A DNA stretch of 64,000 nt, taken from Neonectria sp. B-13. Taxonomy: Eukaryota; Ascomycota; Sordariomycetes; Hypocreales; Nectriaceae. Positions within the stretch are counted from its first letter, which is position 1. Every line of letters begins with the position of its first letter. The stretch lies in contig NOKP01000002.1 in NCBI GenBank assembly GCA_002682825.1, positions 4,384,309-4,448,308 on the forward strand, in the 5' to 3' direction. The notes beneath the pieces are model-generated. The model saw only the letters and a list, made by a program, of their open reading frames with translations. It was not told the origin of the DNA and did not search any database. Shown piece after piece: positions 10,984-21,093 of the stretch. The position numbers were made by a program, and so were the translations under genes.

Positions 10984-11772
10984 GATCTCTCGGTGTCAGT
11001 TGATCCTCAGCGAGTTGAAGTGCTGAAGACTGGTAATTTAGGCGTGAGAAATGAGAATGAGACTACCGCCTTGTGATTGATCAATTGAGTGTTCAGCGGG
11101 GTTGCAGACGGCTACTCCGCAGAGGCAGAACAGGCCCTTCGAACTTTGTCTCTTGGTTGCTGTTTGCCTACGTAGGTAACCAAGCGTTGGGGCTGATACG
11201 GACTCACAGCATGATGTGATAAATATCTACATATCCTGTACGTCCCACGGATCAATTAATTATCACCGCGCCATTTGTGGGCTTGCGCTGAAGCAAGTGC
11301 TCAAGCGTCATACTGAAAGTTCCTTCCGTCACAAAGACGGCGAGGCTGCTGCAACGCAGTTTCCGACATGCCCCGCTTGCTGGACAACCCCGCTGTGACA
11401 CGCTCAGGACTGGTGCCATGGATCTTCACACTGTGCACCACCCGGCAGATGACGGGGTGGGCACCTTTGATAAGCCCCAGTGCGACCCAGCCACGGTATA
11501 CCTCAGCGCAGATCAGTGTCACCCAGGCTGTCACCAGCCCAATGCGACCGCTGAGAAAAAGCAAAGCGTCCTCGTGTGCACCGTGCCCCCAACCTGTGGC
11601 GCGCACAGTTCCATGTACCCGCCCCCTGCCGAAGCCGTAGAAAAAAAATCACCTAGCTTGCACCTGAGCACTCGCGCTTTTCTCCCAAACTCTTCCTCCT
11701 CCCCTTTCCTTTTCCTCCGCCTTTCCTCTCTTCTTTCTCTTCCTCTCGCGCTCGATTCATGGGTTGGTCAAG
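10984..11772. promoter_or_regulatory. Divergent promoter region (Asteroid-like gene / PRS)
   Basis: About 790 bp between divergent starts. The last 130 bp (11640-11772) form a C/T-rich tract typical of a highly expressed fungal housekeeping promoter and leader. Confidence 0.45.
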
Positions 11773-11788
11773 ATGCGCAACACGCTGA
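11759..11788 (+). promoter_or_regulatory. Short upstream ORF overlapping the PRS start codon
   Basis: An ATG at 11759 opens a nine-codon frame (MGWSRCATR, then TGA) in a different frame from the main ORF and overlaps the PRS start at 11773. The uORF ATG has T at -3, while the main ATG has A at -3, so leaky scanning would favour the main start. A regulatory role is inference. Confidence 0.5.
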
Positions 11789-13454
11789 TCTTCGCCGGCA
11801 ATTCGTGCCCAGTTCTCACCGGTCAAATATGTGAGAACCTGGGCATGACTCCTGCTAACGCGGAGCTGACCCAATTCTCCAATGTGAGCTTCCTGCCGCC
11901 GCCGTCCCGGCTTTGCTTTGCTGCCTTCTGCCTCCGTCGCGCTTCTGGCCGCGGGCCTTGATTGAGCCTCGTGTCCCAAATCTAGAGACAGACTAACCAC
12001 CTCCCAAGGGCGAGACAAGCGTCAGGATCCTGACCAGCGTGCGAGAAAAAGATGTCTTCGTCGTCCAGTCCGGGAGCTCCCGGATAAACGACTCCATCAT
12101 GGAGCTTCTTATCATGATCTCGGCCTGCAAGGGCGGCTCTGCCAACAAGGTCACTGGTTCGTGGTCCCCTCGCCCGCTTTCTGACCGAGATATCATGGGC
12201 TTACCCTTATCTACAGCCGTTCTCCCCTACTTCCCCTACAGCCGCCAGTCCAAGAAGAAGTCGCACCGCGGCGCCATCACAGCCCGCATGTTGGCCAATC
12301 TCATGGGCGTCGCTGGCGTTAAGCACGTTATTACTATCGACCTCCATGCCTCCCAGATGCAGGGCTTCTTCAAGTGCCCCGTCGACAACCTCCACGCCGA
12401 GCCTATTCTCGCCAAGTGGATTCGTCACAACGTCTCCAGCTGGCGAGAGGCCGTGGTCGTCTCCAAGAACGCCGGCGGAACCAAGCGCGTCACCTCGCTG
12501 GCTGATGCTCTCAAGCTCAACTTCGGCATTGTCACCACGGACCGGAAGCGCGGCGGTAACATGACGGCAAGCATGATTATGAGTCACTACGACGGCAACG
12601 AGCGCCACCCGGCCATGGACCCCCATCGTCCTATTGCCAGAAGGGTACTTGGTGAGATGGAGGCTGCCGGAAACTCCTCAATCACACCGACAGGACCCTC
12701 CCGGATCGTCACAGATCCCCAGGGCTCACCAAGGCGGATGAATGGGGGGTCTTCCGCTCGAACGTCAGACCCCAGTCTTGTCGAGTCTGTTGCAGGCCCC
12801 AACACTACGCCTCCAGCAAAATCACCAGACCCTTCTATCGATGGCGAGGCCGACTATGACGACCACAAGGTCCAGGAGGTGACACACGGCCGCCTTGTTC
12901 ATGGTCGTATCGTCGAAGACGACTTTCCCTCACCTACGGTATCAGCTGCCGATGCCAGTGTGACGGATGATGACCCCATGATTATGTCTCACGCATCATC
13001 GTTCTTTACCCCAGAACCCCAGTCTTTAGGAGGATCAGGCGATGCTGCCGACAGCTCTGACGAAGAGGACAATGCTTTTGAAAACACACAGACAGAGCAC
13101 ATGATCACGCTGGTTGGAGATGTCAAGAACCGAACCGTCTTCATTGTCGATGACATGATTGACAAGGCCGGTTCCTGGATTGCCGCCGCCGAGACTGTGG
13201 TCAAGAGGGGCGGCGCCAAGAAGGTCTACTGCATGGCCACCCATGGCATCTTTGGTGGAGACAGCCTTGAGCAGCTGCAAGCATGCGAGTGCATCCACAC
13301 CATTGTCGTCACAAACAGTTTCCCCATTGACAAGGAAAGAGCGCGCAACAACAGCAAGCTTGTTATCCTTGATCTGTCATTCCTGCTCGCGGAGGCTATC
13401 CGACGGAATCACTATGGCGAGTCCATCTCCCCGCTGTTCCAGCACTACGACTAG
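11773..13454 (+). CDS. PRS: Ribose-phosphate pyrophosphokinase (PRPP synthetase) with long internal insert
   Basis: Three exons, 11773-11883, 12009-12156 and 12217-13454, give 498 residues. The enzyme makes PRPP from ribose-5-phosphate and ATP for purine, pyrimidine, His, Trp and NAD synthesis. The N-terminus MRNTLIFAGNSCPVLTGQI, the FVVQSG and SRINDSIMELLIM motifs, the IDLHASQMQGFF motif and the PRPP loop VDDMIDKAGSW are all clear. Between DRKRGG (about 195) and LVGDVKNRTVFIVDD (about 383) lie some 165 extra Ser/Pro/Asp-rich residues. Yeast Prs1 and Prs5 also carry non-homologous inserts, so this is probably a Prs1/Prs5-type subunit. The second intron (12157-12216, donor GTTCGT) is 60 nt with no stop, so retention would add 20 residues; the conserved KVTAVLPYFPYSRQ junction shows it should be removed. 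Confidence 0.93.
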
Positions 13455-14232
13455 GCGAGGATTGAGGATCCTTGTTTGGTCCACGCCCATCTACTATATT
13501 GTACTCTGTGTCCTTGTCGGTGCTAACTCTCCCGATGACGATTTACATGGCTGTCCCTTTTGGTTCTTTTTTTATTTTAGCGAGGCGTCTGGTGGAGGAA
13601 AGCTTGGTTTCATGGGGGAAGACCCAGGCCATTCATTCCTTGGGGTTCACAACCACATATGGTCAAGTAGGTGACGAATTACGATTGTTAGTCCTGGTCT
13701 TTGCAGTCTCGTCGCGGTCTGTGAAGTCATGATGTCTCCCCTTCCCTTTCTCTCTTCTCCCCCACAGAGTTCGTGATAGCGAACCCTGGCAGGCCTTTCT
13801 TGGTCATGTTATTCTACTTCCCAGCGGTGCTGTCACTTGTTGACGGCAAGGGCCCGATTCATCCCAGAATAGGTCCTTAACGGAACGTTGGTAGATCAAA
13901 TTTCGTTCTTAGAAGACTCCCGATCCAGACCTTCATGGTCTATGTCCTCTTTTGGACACGTGGGTTGGGGGTAAGAGAATTTTTCGAACATTTCATTGTT
14001 GATCGCCAAGCATGGCACTGAACAGGTCGGTGATTGAATAACCAGTGGCTCATTTTGAAAAGCCAGCCGTTAATGTGGTTTCTCGAGACGGTCTGACGTT
14101 GTAGCGCCAGTTTAGGGGAATACAATCCGTTCTTAACGCAAATGTTTCACGTGTGTTGATGTTGATGTCCTCTAAGACTCACTCGGGATGTGATATTGTA
14201 GTGTACATGATTTTCTTCTTTATCTAACGTAT
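13455..14232. other. Convergent 3' UTR / intergenic region
   Basis: About 780 bp between the stop codons of PRS (+) and the dehydrogenase (-). It is T-rich, with no protein-like ORF and no RNA gene that I can identify. Confidence 0.45.
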
Positions 14233-15549
14233 TTACTGACCCTTTCGGTGAAGGGCACCGGCACCAGCCTAGAACGAGACGAGTACTGTTAGCCGTAGGG
14301 TCTTGTCTCAAGTACTTGTCACAGGTTTTAGTCTTACCTGGTGGTTGGGGTAGATGAGGGTGTCGGCGACGACTACGTTTTCTCGACGGGTGGCGTTGAA
14401 GACTATGACCTCGGCAATGTCATCGGGAGTAAGGGGCTCGACTCCGCTGCGTGGATTGTAAGCAAGTTGGAGGGCTCTCGTGGCTGTGATGGCTTGATAT
14501 TGGGCAAACTCACGCATAGACGGCATCGGCCTTTGACTTGTCGCCGTAGAAGCGGACAACGGAGAATTCCTAGAGACAAGGTCAGATAAGATGTGAGTAG
14601 AGTAAGCTATGTTCAGTTACCGTCTCGACCTGACCAGGGTCAACCTCAATGACACGGACACGGCTGGCGATGAGCTCTTTGCGCAGCGACTCGGAGAAAC
14701 TGCGGACAGCGGCCTTTGTAGCGCAGTAGATGGAGCCGCCGGGGTAGGGCTCGCGACCGGCAATGGAGCCGACGTTGATGATATCGCCGTGGCCACCATC
14801 GGGACGGGCGAGGAAGATGGGGAGGACGACTTGAGTCATGTTGACGAGGCCGGTGACATTGGTCTGGAACATGACGTTGATGTCATCCTCTTCGATTTCG
14901 GGGGCACGAGCTACGCCTTTGACGAGGCCTCTATGTGGTTGTTAGTTGTAAGTGAGCCACGGGGATTTGACATGTTTTTTTGGGCATATTGCGGGGAGCC
15001 AAGAAAGAGAGGAGAGAGACGAGTGATAAGGGACAGGAGAACACACGCATTGTTGACGAGGACATCAATGTTCCTCCACTCTTCGGGCAGGTTGCTCACA
15101 AAGGCCTTGACCTCGGCGGAGCTGCTGACGTCGAGCTTGAAGGGCAAGACCTTGACGCCTTCGCCAACCTCCTTAGTGATCTCAGCGGCAACTTCCTTAA
15201 GGGTGTCGATACGGCGGGCCGTCAGGATGAGGCGCAGGTCGTGCTTGGGTGCGGTGCGAGCGAACTCGATGGCCGTGGAGCGGCCGATGCCGGAGGAGGC
15301 ACCGGTGACGACGATGGTCTTGCCAGCGAGGCGCTTGGCGGCGGCGGAGGAGGACATGGCGCGGATGGAGGAGAAGATAGCTGGGAAGGGGGAAGGGGCG
15401 AAAGAGTTGAGGAATGAGGAGGAAGAGGAGGAGGAGGAGAAGGAGGGGGAGGAGAGAAGAGGACGTGGACGACCTCGGAGGAGGTTATGAGTGAGTGCGG
15501 TTTTGAAGGTGGTGAAGGTGGGGGCAGCAGCAACAAGACGGCGACTCAT
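14233..15549 (-). CDS. NADP-dependent short-chain dehydrogenase (YMR226C/YdfG type)
   Basis: Five exons, 15549-15047, 14930-14621, 14569-14514, 14446-14338 and 14268-14233, give 337 residues. The phases are consistent and all introns are GT-AG. This classical SDR group oxidises 3-hydroxy acids and L-allo-threonine/serine-like substrates with NADP. The cofactor motif TGASSGIG starts near residue 82, the NNAG motif spans the first splice junction, and a Ser (NVGSIAG) plus YCATK form the catalytic Ser-Tyr-Lys set. The C-terminus NHQAGAGALHRKGQ resembles the group's usual end. The yeast enzyme is about 267 residues; here 64 extra N-terminal residues, rich in Ser, Arg and Ala, precede a second ATG at 15357 (MSSSAAAKR). 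That suggests a mitochondrial presequence with an alternative cytosolic start. Confidence 0.9.
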
Positions 15550-16015
15550 CCGTGTAGAGATTTGGGGTGTTAGAGAGTGGATAGTGACAATGACAAAGCA
15601 TGTGGTTGGTAATTAGGGACGGATGGGATTGGACCAAAGTTTCATCAGAGGAGAGGATATTTGGCAAAGAGACATGGGAGGATGAGCAGTGGTTGAAAAT
15701 GGACATGACTGACAGACAGCTCAAATCGGCAACGGCAAATGACCCGTTACAGGCGCGGGGTGGTTATCACGGAGTGGAGAGATGGAGGGGAGATACCGAG
15801 TAGCTCTGCTGATTGCCCAATCACGGCTCGGCCATGTTGTCTTATCCGGGGCTGGAGTGACGTGCACCGGCGAAGTGGGTCCATTTACGGAGTTTTCATA
15901 GGCCGTGTATTGTTGAGGGTTAGGGTTATGGTTATCAGGATGAACCTCCTGCTTAGGCGATGTCTAATTGCATACACCGGATTATCCTCTCCAACTCAAC
16001 TTCTACTTCGTACGT
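15550..16015. other. Intergenic, tandem minus-strand genes
   Basis: This 466-bp stretch lies between the dehydrogenase start and the stop of the upstream secreted-protein gene, and should contain the dehydrogenase promoter. A short GGGTTAGGGTTATGGTTA stretch near 15914 is too brief to call a telomeric repeat. Confidence 0.4.
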
Positions 16016-18103
16016 CTACTCGACTCCAGGTATCACCGCCGCCTTGTTACTCTGAGATTCGGGCTGTTGCGCCTCGGCCATTTCCTCCTCCTTCTTCTTC
16101 TCATCATCGTGGCCCAGGCTTTCAAACCACTTATCCTGCGCGATGGCAGCCGGATCCAGTTCGATGGACGCCTGGTCCGCGGCCATGTTGGCGCCCTTGC
16201 GCACCTCGACAAACGACCACGGGTACTGGTCGAACTTGGGGCAGTTGTACAAGTACAGCTGGCGGCGCGTCTGCGTGCGGCCCAGGCGCGCCGCGGCCAT
16301 GGCGGCCTTGACGGCGCTGACCTGGTCGCACGTGGGCAGGAACCAGTCGAGGCCGATGTGCGCGTCGCCCCAGCCCTGGGCGTTGACGTAGTCGAACTGC
16401 CAGTTGACGGGGCCGCACTTCGTGTCGCGAAGTGCCTTGAGGAACCGCCGGCCGAAGTCGTTGATCCAGTTGCCGCCGGCGTCGAACTGCATGCTGGCCG
16501 TGGTGCGGCACCGGAGCCACATCCAGTTGCGCAGGTGGTACTCGGTGACGTTGAGGGACCGGCCGAACCATTCTTTGGTGATGTTGAAGTCTTCGATTCT
16601 GAATTCCTCCGCTGCCGACAGGGTCTTGTCGCCCACTGCAGCAGCTGTGTCGTTTGCCACTGTGGTCTCTGTCGCCTTGTTCGTGTTTTCTGTCTCCCCC
16701 TTGGGTGCGTTCTTCGTCTTCTCCTTGGTCGTGTTCTTTGCTTTCGTGTCAGCTGTTTTGTCTGACGCCTGTGTCATGTTCTGTCCCGGATCCTCTGTTG
16801 CGTATCGTGTCGGATCCCCCTTTGGGTCCTCCGGACCCTCCGTCTTGTTCTTGACCGTGTCCTCGGCTGCGTCCTGTGTCGTACTCTTCTCCAAGTCCTC
16901 TGCCTTGTCCTCGTTGTCCATGTAGTCCGTCATGTAGTCCACCATGGCATTGGCCATGTCCTCCGTGACCTCGACCGTATTGCCTGACTCGTCCTTCTGG
17001 GCCATGAGGTCTGTCATGTACTTGATCATTTCTTTGGCTTTGTCATTTGAAGAGTTCTCGGACATGTACTTCCTCATGACCTTTTCCATATCGGCTTTTG
17101 CGTCCCTCTTCGCATGCTTCTTGTGGTCCTTATTGTGGTCTTTCTTGTCGGTCTTCTTATCGTCTTTCTTGCTGTCCTCCTTGTCGTCTTTCTTGTCGTC
17201 CATGGGCTTGTCCTTGACGGCGTCTTTGACTTCGGCTTCGTCCTTGGGCTCGCCTTTGACCTTGGGCTCGCCTTTGACCTTGGCCTCGTCGCCGACCTTG
17301 TCCTTTGCCTTGTCCTTTACCAATTCCTTTACCTTACTCCTTGCTTTATCCTTTGCCTCTTCCTTTGCCTTTTCCTTTGCCTTTTCCTTTGCCTTTTCCT
17401 TTGCCTTCCACGCTGCCATTTCCCTCTCCATTTCCTTCTTGTATTCCTCCCGCCAGGCCTCTTGGAACTTCTTCTCCTTCTCGTTTGTCAATTCCTGTGC
17501 CTTTTTCTTTGCCTTGTCCTTTGCCTTTTGTTTTGCCCTATACTTTGCCATTTCCCTCTGTATACCCTTCTTGAAACCCTTCCGCCACTCCTCTTCCTTC
17601 TCTATCGCCCCGCCCTTCTTCTTTTCATCCGTATGCTTTGTCGTCATTCTGTCTAGATACGATGTCATATCATCTATCTCCTCGTTTTCCACATACTCTT
17701 CTATGCTATATGCTTTGTGTTTCTCGTCTTCATATTCCTTTACCTCCTCCAAATCTTCAACGGTCCTCATGTTCAGATATCCTCGCACGTCGTCATGCAT
17801 CTCCCGCATGATTTTGTCTTCCAAGTGATACTTCGGGTCCTTGCCCTTCAGGTTTTCCACGAACTCTTCTTGCCTCAGTTGCATGTAGCCATCCATATAC
17901 CCGTCAACTTGCCGATCTTGGGTTTCATGTGCTTGTATCTTTGTCGGAACCTGCGTCGGCGTCGTGGCCGGAGGCGGGTAAGTGCTGGTGGTCACGAGCT
18001 GCGGTGTAAACTGTCCCACGATCACCTCGTGTCTCAGCGTCGTTTGCGCAGCGAGAACCGTCGATACTGTCAGGAGGCCAGCGAAGACTACGATTCCCAC
18101 CAT
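16016..18103 (-). CDS. Secreted lysine/glutamate-rich low-complexity protein with C-terminal four-cysteine domain
   Basis: One exon, 695 residues, starting at the ATG of MVGIVVFAGLLTVSTVLAAQ, which is a clear signal peptide. An in-frame non-ATG extension upstream is leader. The mature protein begins with a Thr/Pro/Val-rich stretch. A very long charged region (about 95-400) follows, dominated by Lys, Glu, Asp and Ala with KAKEK-type repeats and predicted long helices. Then comes an acidic Met/Tyr-containing part, then a Thr/Asn-rich linker with several N-glycosylation sequons (NMT, NTT, NIT, NVT). The only compact-looking part is about 535-665: it is Trp-rich and holds all four cysteines of the protein (in RCRTT, KCGPV, TCDQV and NCPKF). 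I do not recognise the family. A secreted or cell-wall-associated protein is inferred; an effector-like role is speculation. Confidence 0.75.
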   Translation of the reverse strand: MVGIVVFAGLLTVSTVLAAQTTLRHEVIVGQFTPQLVTTSTYPPPATTPTQVPTKIQAHETQDRQVDGYMDGYMQLRQEEFVENLKGKDPKYHLEDKIMREMHDDVRGYLNMRTVEDLEEVKEYEDEKHKAYSIEEYVENEEIDDMTSYLDRMTTKHTDEKKKGGAIEKEEEWRKGFKKGIQREMAKYRAKQKAKDKAKKKAQELTNEKEKKFQEAWREEYKKEMEREMAAWKAKEKAKEKAKEKAKEEAKDKARSKVKELVKDKAKDKVGDEAKVKGEPKVKGEPKDEAEVKDAVKDKPMDDKKDDKEDSKKDDKKTDKKDHNKDHKKHAKRDAKADMEKVMRKYMSENSSNDKAKEMIKYMTDLMAQKDESGNTVEVTEDMANAMVDYMTDYMDNEDKAEDLEKSTTQDAAEDTVKNKTEGPEDPKGDPTRYATEDPGQNMTQASDKTADTKAKNTTKEKTKNAPKGETENTNKATETTVANDTAAAVGDKTLSAAEEFRIEDFNITKEWFGRSLNVTEYHLRNWMWLRCRTTASMQFDAGGNWINDFGRRFLKALRDTKCGPVNWQFDYVNAQGWGDAHIGLDWFLPTCDQVSAVKAAMAAARLGRTQTRRQLYLYNCPKFDQYPWSFVEVRKGANMAADQASIELDPAAIAQDKWFESLGHDDEKKKEEEMAEAQQPESQSNKAAVIPGVE
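17350..17407 (-). repeat. Coding minisatellite, 12-bp unit
   Basis: Nearly five copies of CCTTTGCCTTTT (plus strand) inside the K-rich gene. Read on the minus strand each unit encodes Lys-Glu-Lys-Ala. The unit keeps frame, so copy-number change would lengthen or shorten the helix without a frameshift. Confidence 0.85.
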
Positions 18104-18585
18104 ATTTGCGGTAGTGCCCTTTGATCGTGACTCTTGGTAGTGTTTTGGTGGTCTCTTTTTGGCGTGTGTTCGAGTTCCCGTAGGAAGGGTGTAGTGCAAA
18201 TGAGAAGTTGAGATTGAACGCAAACGGATTGCAGGATGCGAATGATGGATGATTTCAGTGAAGTTGGGCTTGAAAATCCCGGTCGAAGATCTGTTGCTTT
18301 ATACCACCCGACAACGACCCTGTTGTGCTCTTCACACAAGGTCCCATTGCCACAATTTACACAGCTTAGGCAAACCCTAAACTTGTCGAACTGATTTAAG
18401 AAGCTCTATCGTCTATGTCAAAGCCAAACCATTATTCATCGAGGCAGACTAAGGCTACCCGGGGCGCGTTTGATACGGCGCCACTACTCATCGAGGTTCT
18501 CAGGAGTATCACAAACTTTGCCAAGCACAACCGTTACAGCCCCTCACAACCATCCACCGACCCTTTGAGCCAGCTCCCAGTTGAA
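18104..18585. other. Intergenic region upstream of the K-rich gene
   Basis: This 482-bp stretch lies between the transporter's stop codon and the start of the K-rich secreted protein; both genes are on the minus strand. It should hold the latter's promoter. No further feature seen. Confidence 0.4.
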
Positions 18586-20502
18586 CTATACATTCTCCGT
18601 TTCAGGTTGCGTGTCCCTGCTGACCATGTCGGATTTCCCTTGCCGTCTAGCAATCTCTGCGGCCACCAAGGTCTTTCGCTGCTCTTGGATCACCAAATGG
18701 TGGCGGCGATAAGCACCTAATGTCGAAAGCACTCCAACCGCCGAAATTCCTGCAGCCACCTTCATATCTGCCCGGAACGACTCCGCGTATGCGTAGTGGA
18801 CCGAGTCTAATTGTGTTCCTGAGAGATGTGTATCTGGTCCGCCGATCGTAGCCAGCTCCGAGGGCGTCAGGACTCCGGTAAGATACTCATTGACCTTCTG
18901 ATGAAGCAAGGCCGTTGACGTCGCAATGCCTAAGCTACCACCTAGGAGGCGGATTTGGGAGAGGATCCCTTGTGCAGGAGCTGGCGTTGTCGTTAGCATA
19001 AGATCAAAAGATATACTTCGCCTAGTTAGTACTATACCATAGTCACGAATTGGCACCTCAATCGTCGACATCATGGTTGAAGCCGCAATAGTGAGCCCAA
19101 ATCCAAGCCCGCAGAACGTTATAAAGCCAAGCATCTTTGCACTGTCCAGCTCGTGCGAGAGTGTCGTCAACAGGCCGCATCCCAAAGTCATCAAGCAGGA
19201 GCCCAACAGGAGCGACTCAAACACATAGTTTTTGACCGAATTGAGTTTTCCACTGATGGCGCTTCCCAGTGCAGCGGTTCCTAGCATCGGTAGTAGCATG
19301 ACTCCCGCCACAAGCGCCGACTTGCCGCCCACTACCTGAATCCGCACCGGGATGGCGTAGATGAGAAGAAGATACGGGTACCCGATGAACATTGTATTCA
19401 GTACACCAGCCGCGTAAACTCGGTTCCGGAAGATGCTTAAGGGGAAGGCGGGCGCAAGGCGATCCTCGAATCGGCGATAGATGATGTACTGCCAGGCCGC
19501 AAGCAACGCCCAACCAAATAGCCCGCACAGCAGAGGCGCGAGAAATATTGCCTTATTCCATTGGTCTTCGGGGGATGCACCAGCATTCTGAAATGAAAAT
19601 ACTACCAAAACGGCGGCGGAGATGGCGAGAAAGGAGCCAGCGTAGTCGAGTTCCTTCCAGGTGCGTCGCTCTAATAAAGGGAGGTATTCTGCGCTCGGCC
19701 AGGTGAGGAAGAAGATGACCAGCGACACAAAGCCGATGGGCCCGCTACGAAGCATTAGCGAAGTTCAACATATCGTCATCCATTGGCCTGACTTGATCCA
19801 GAACACCCATCTCCAACTTGCGTAGTGGGTCAGAATGCCGCCAAGAACGGGACCCAAGACACCTGCAAGGGCGACTATCATGCCTACAAGGGCGGCGATG
19901 TGGTGTCGCATGTTTGGTGGACTCATTTCCGGCAGCATGATCATGGTAAGGGAGTAGAGACCTGGACTGTCAGTATTAAGCCGTCAAAAAGATGCAGGCG
20001 AGGAAGACACACCAGATCCGCCGACCCCTTGGAGGACGCGGAAGGCGATGAGTTGGTTTAGAGTCTGAGCAAAGCCACAACCAAGAGAGAAGGCAACGAA
20101 GATGATATATGCTGCGATAAATGCATGGCGCCTCCCAACAATGTCGGAGATGCGGGCAAAAACGACTGCGCATCCGAGGTACGCCAAAGTGTATGCGAGG
20201 GCAACCCAGTTGACGGTCTCGAAGGCCTCAAACTCGATACCGATGGTGTAGAGACTCGTAGCCACGATGGAGGTGTCGACCATGGAGAGGAACAGTCCAA
20301 GCAAGACCCTTTACAGCCCAGATTAGTATCGACTAAAGAGGTGCTGGAAGGTTGGATATACATACCCAACACACAACATCCAGAAGCGTAAACGGGGTAT
20401 TGTCGATTCATGAGCCTCACTGTTTGTGGGAATTGGGGGGCGAGAATCCCCCTCCCCGGGGGACTCATTGCTTAGGGAGCCTTGGTCTTGTTTCGATGCC
20501 AT
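18586..20502 (-). CDS. MFS transporter, 14-TM drug:H+ antiporter (DHA2) type
   Basis: Five exons, 20502-20366, 20308-20013, 19961-19793, 19744-19038 and 18980-18586, give 567 residues with consistent phases. Fourteen hydrophobic segments are visible. Family marks are MVDTSIVATSLYTIG in TM1, ARISDIVGRRHAF (motif A) after TM2, RVLQGVGGSGLYS in TM4, the antiporter motif C GVLGPVLGGILT in TM5, and WRWVFWINGPIG before TM6. The join at 19792/19745 uses a weak GTCAGG donor but restores the last motif exactly. The 57-nt fourth intron is in frame without a stop, so unspliced RNA would still be read through. Such pumps export drugs, mycotoxins or siderophores at the plasma membrane; substrate is unknown. 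No biosynthetic cluster surrounds it. Confidence 0.9.
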
Positions 20503-20782
20503 GGCTGTAGTTCAAGGGAGGGCGTGATGATGGTATCCCCTGTCTATCGTTGTCGGGCTCTGCGGTTTAGGAAAGGAGAAGAGAGGAAAGTCTTCGTCTG
20601 GATTTATGAATGCTCACGAGCGGGCCAAACAACAAATAATTTAAGGCGAGAACGAAGTTGGTGAATCACGGAGACCCGAAACCGGTTCTGCTTGTAAGTT
20701 GTGCCTTCGGTGATTCAAACAACCCATCTTCGGTAAGGCAGCGGCGACGGAGGCGAACAGTGTGTGGCAGACGGAGAGGGGG

Positions 20783-20807
20783 AGAGAAAGAGAAAGAGAA
20801 AGAGAGA
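20783..20807. repeat. AGAAAG/GA simple repeat
   Basis: Uninterrupted purine tract built of AGAAAG units in the transporter's promoter region. Confidence 0.8.
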
Positions 20808-21056
20808 TGATAAACACCGACGGAGACATAAATTTCGTTGGACGCGCGGGCGTTCGCATGCGATTTGACGAGGTCATGTTAAGAGCCAGGTCGACGGTCA
20901 ATTGATTCCCGACTCTGGCTATGATTCGGCAGCGGGCCGGGGCAACAATCAGGATGGTGGAGGAGCGCACTCGCATTCGCCTGTGGCGTGGGCCTTTGGC
21001 GTGGGCCTTTCATCTGGGAGATCTGGCCATGTCTTGTCCGGCCGGGGTGGGCTGGC

Positions 21057-21093
21057 TGGGTTGGTGGTTGGTGGTTGGTTACTGGGTGGGTTG
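21057..21093. repeat. GGTTGGT-type G/T-rich stretch
   Basis: Imperfect repeats of TGGTTGG, with a G-rich strand capable of quadruplex-like folding. Its function is unknown. Confidence 0.6.

Noticed and set aside
15910..15935. TTAGGG-like telomeric repeat
   Set aside because: Only about one and a half units of GGGTTA; too short to be an interstitial telomeric tract.
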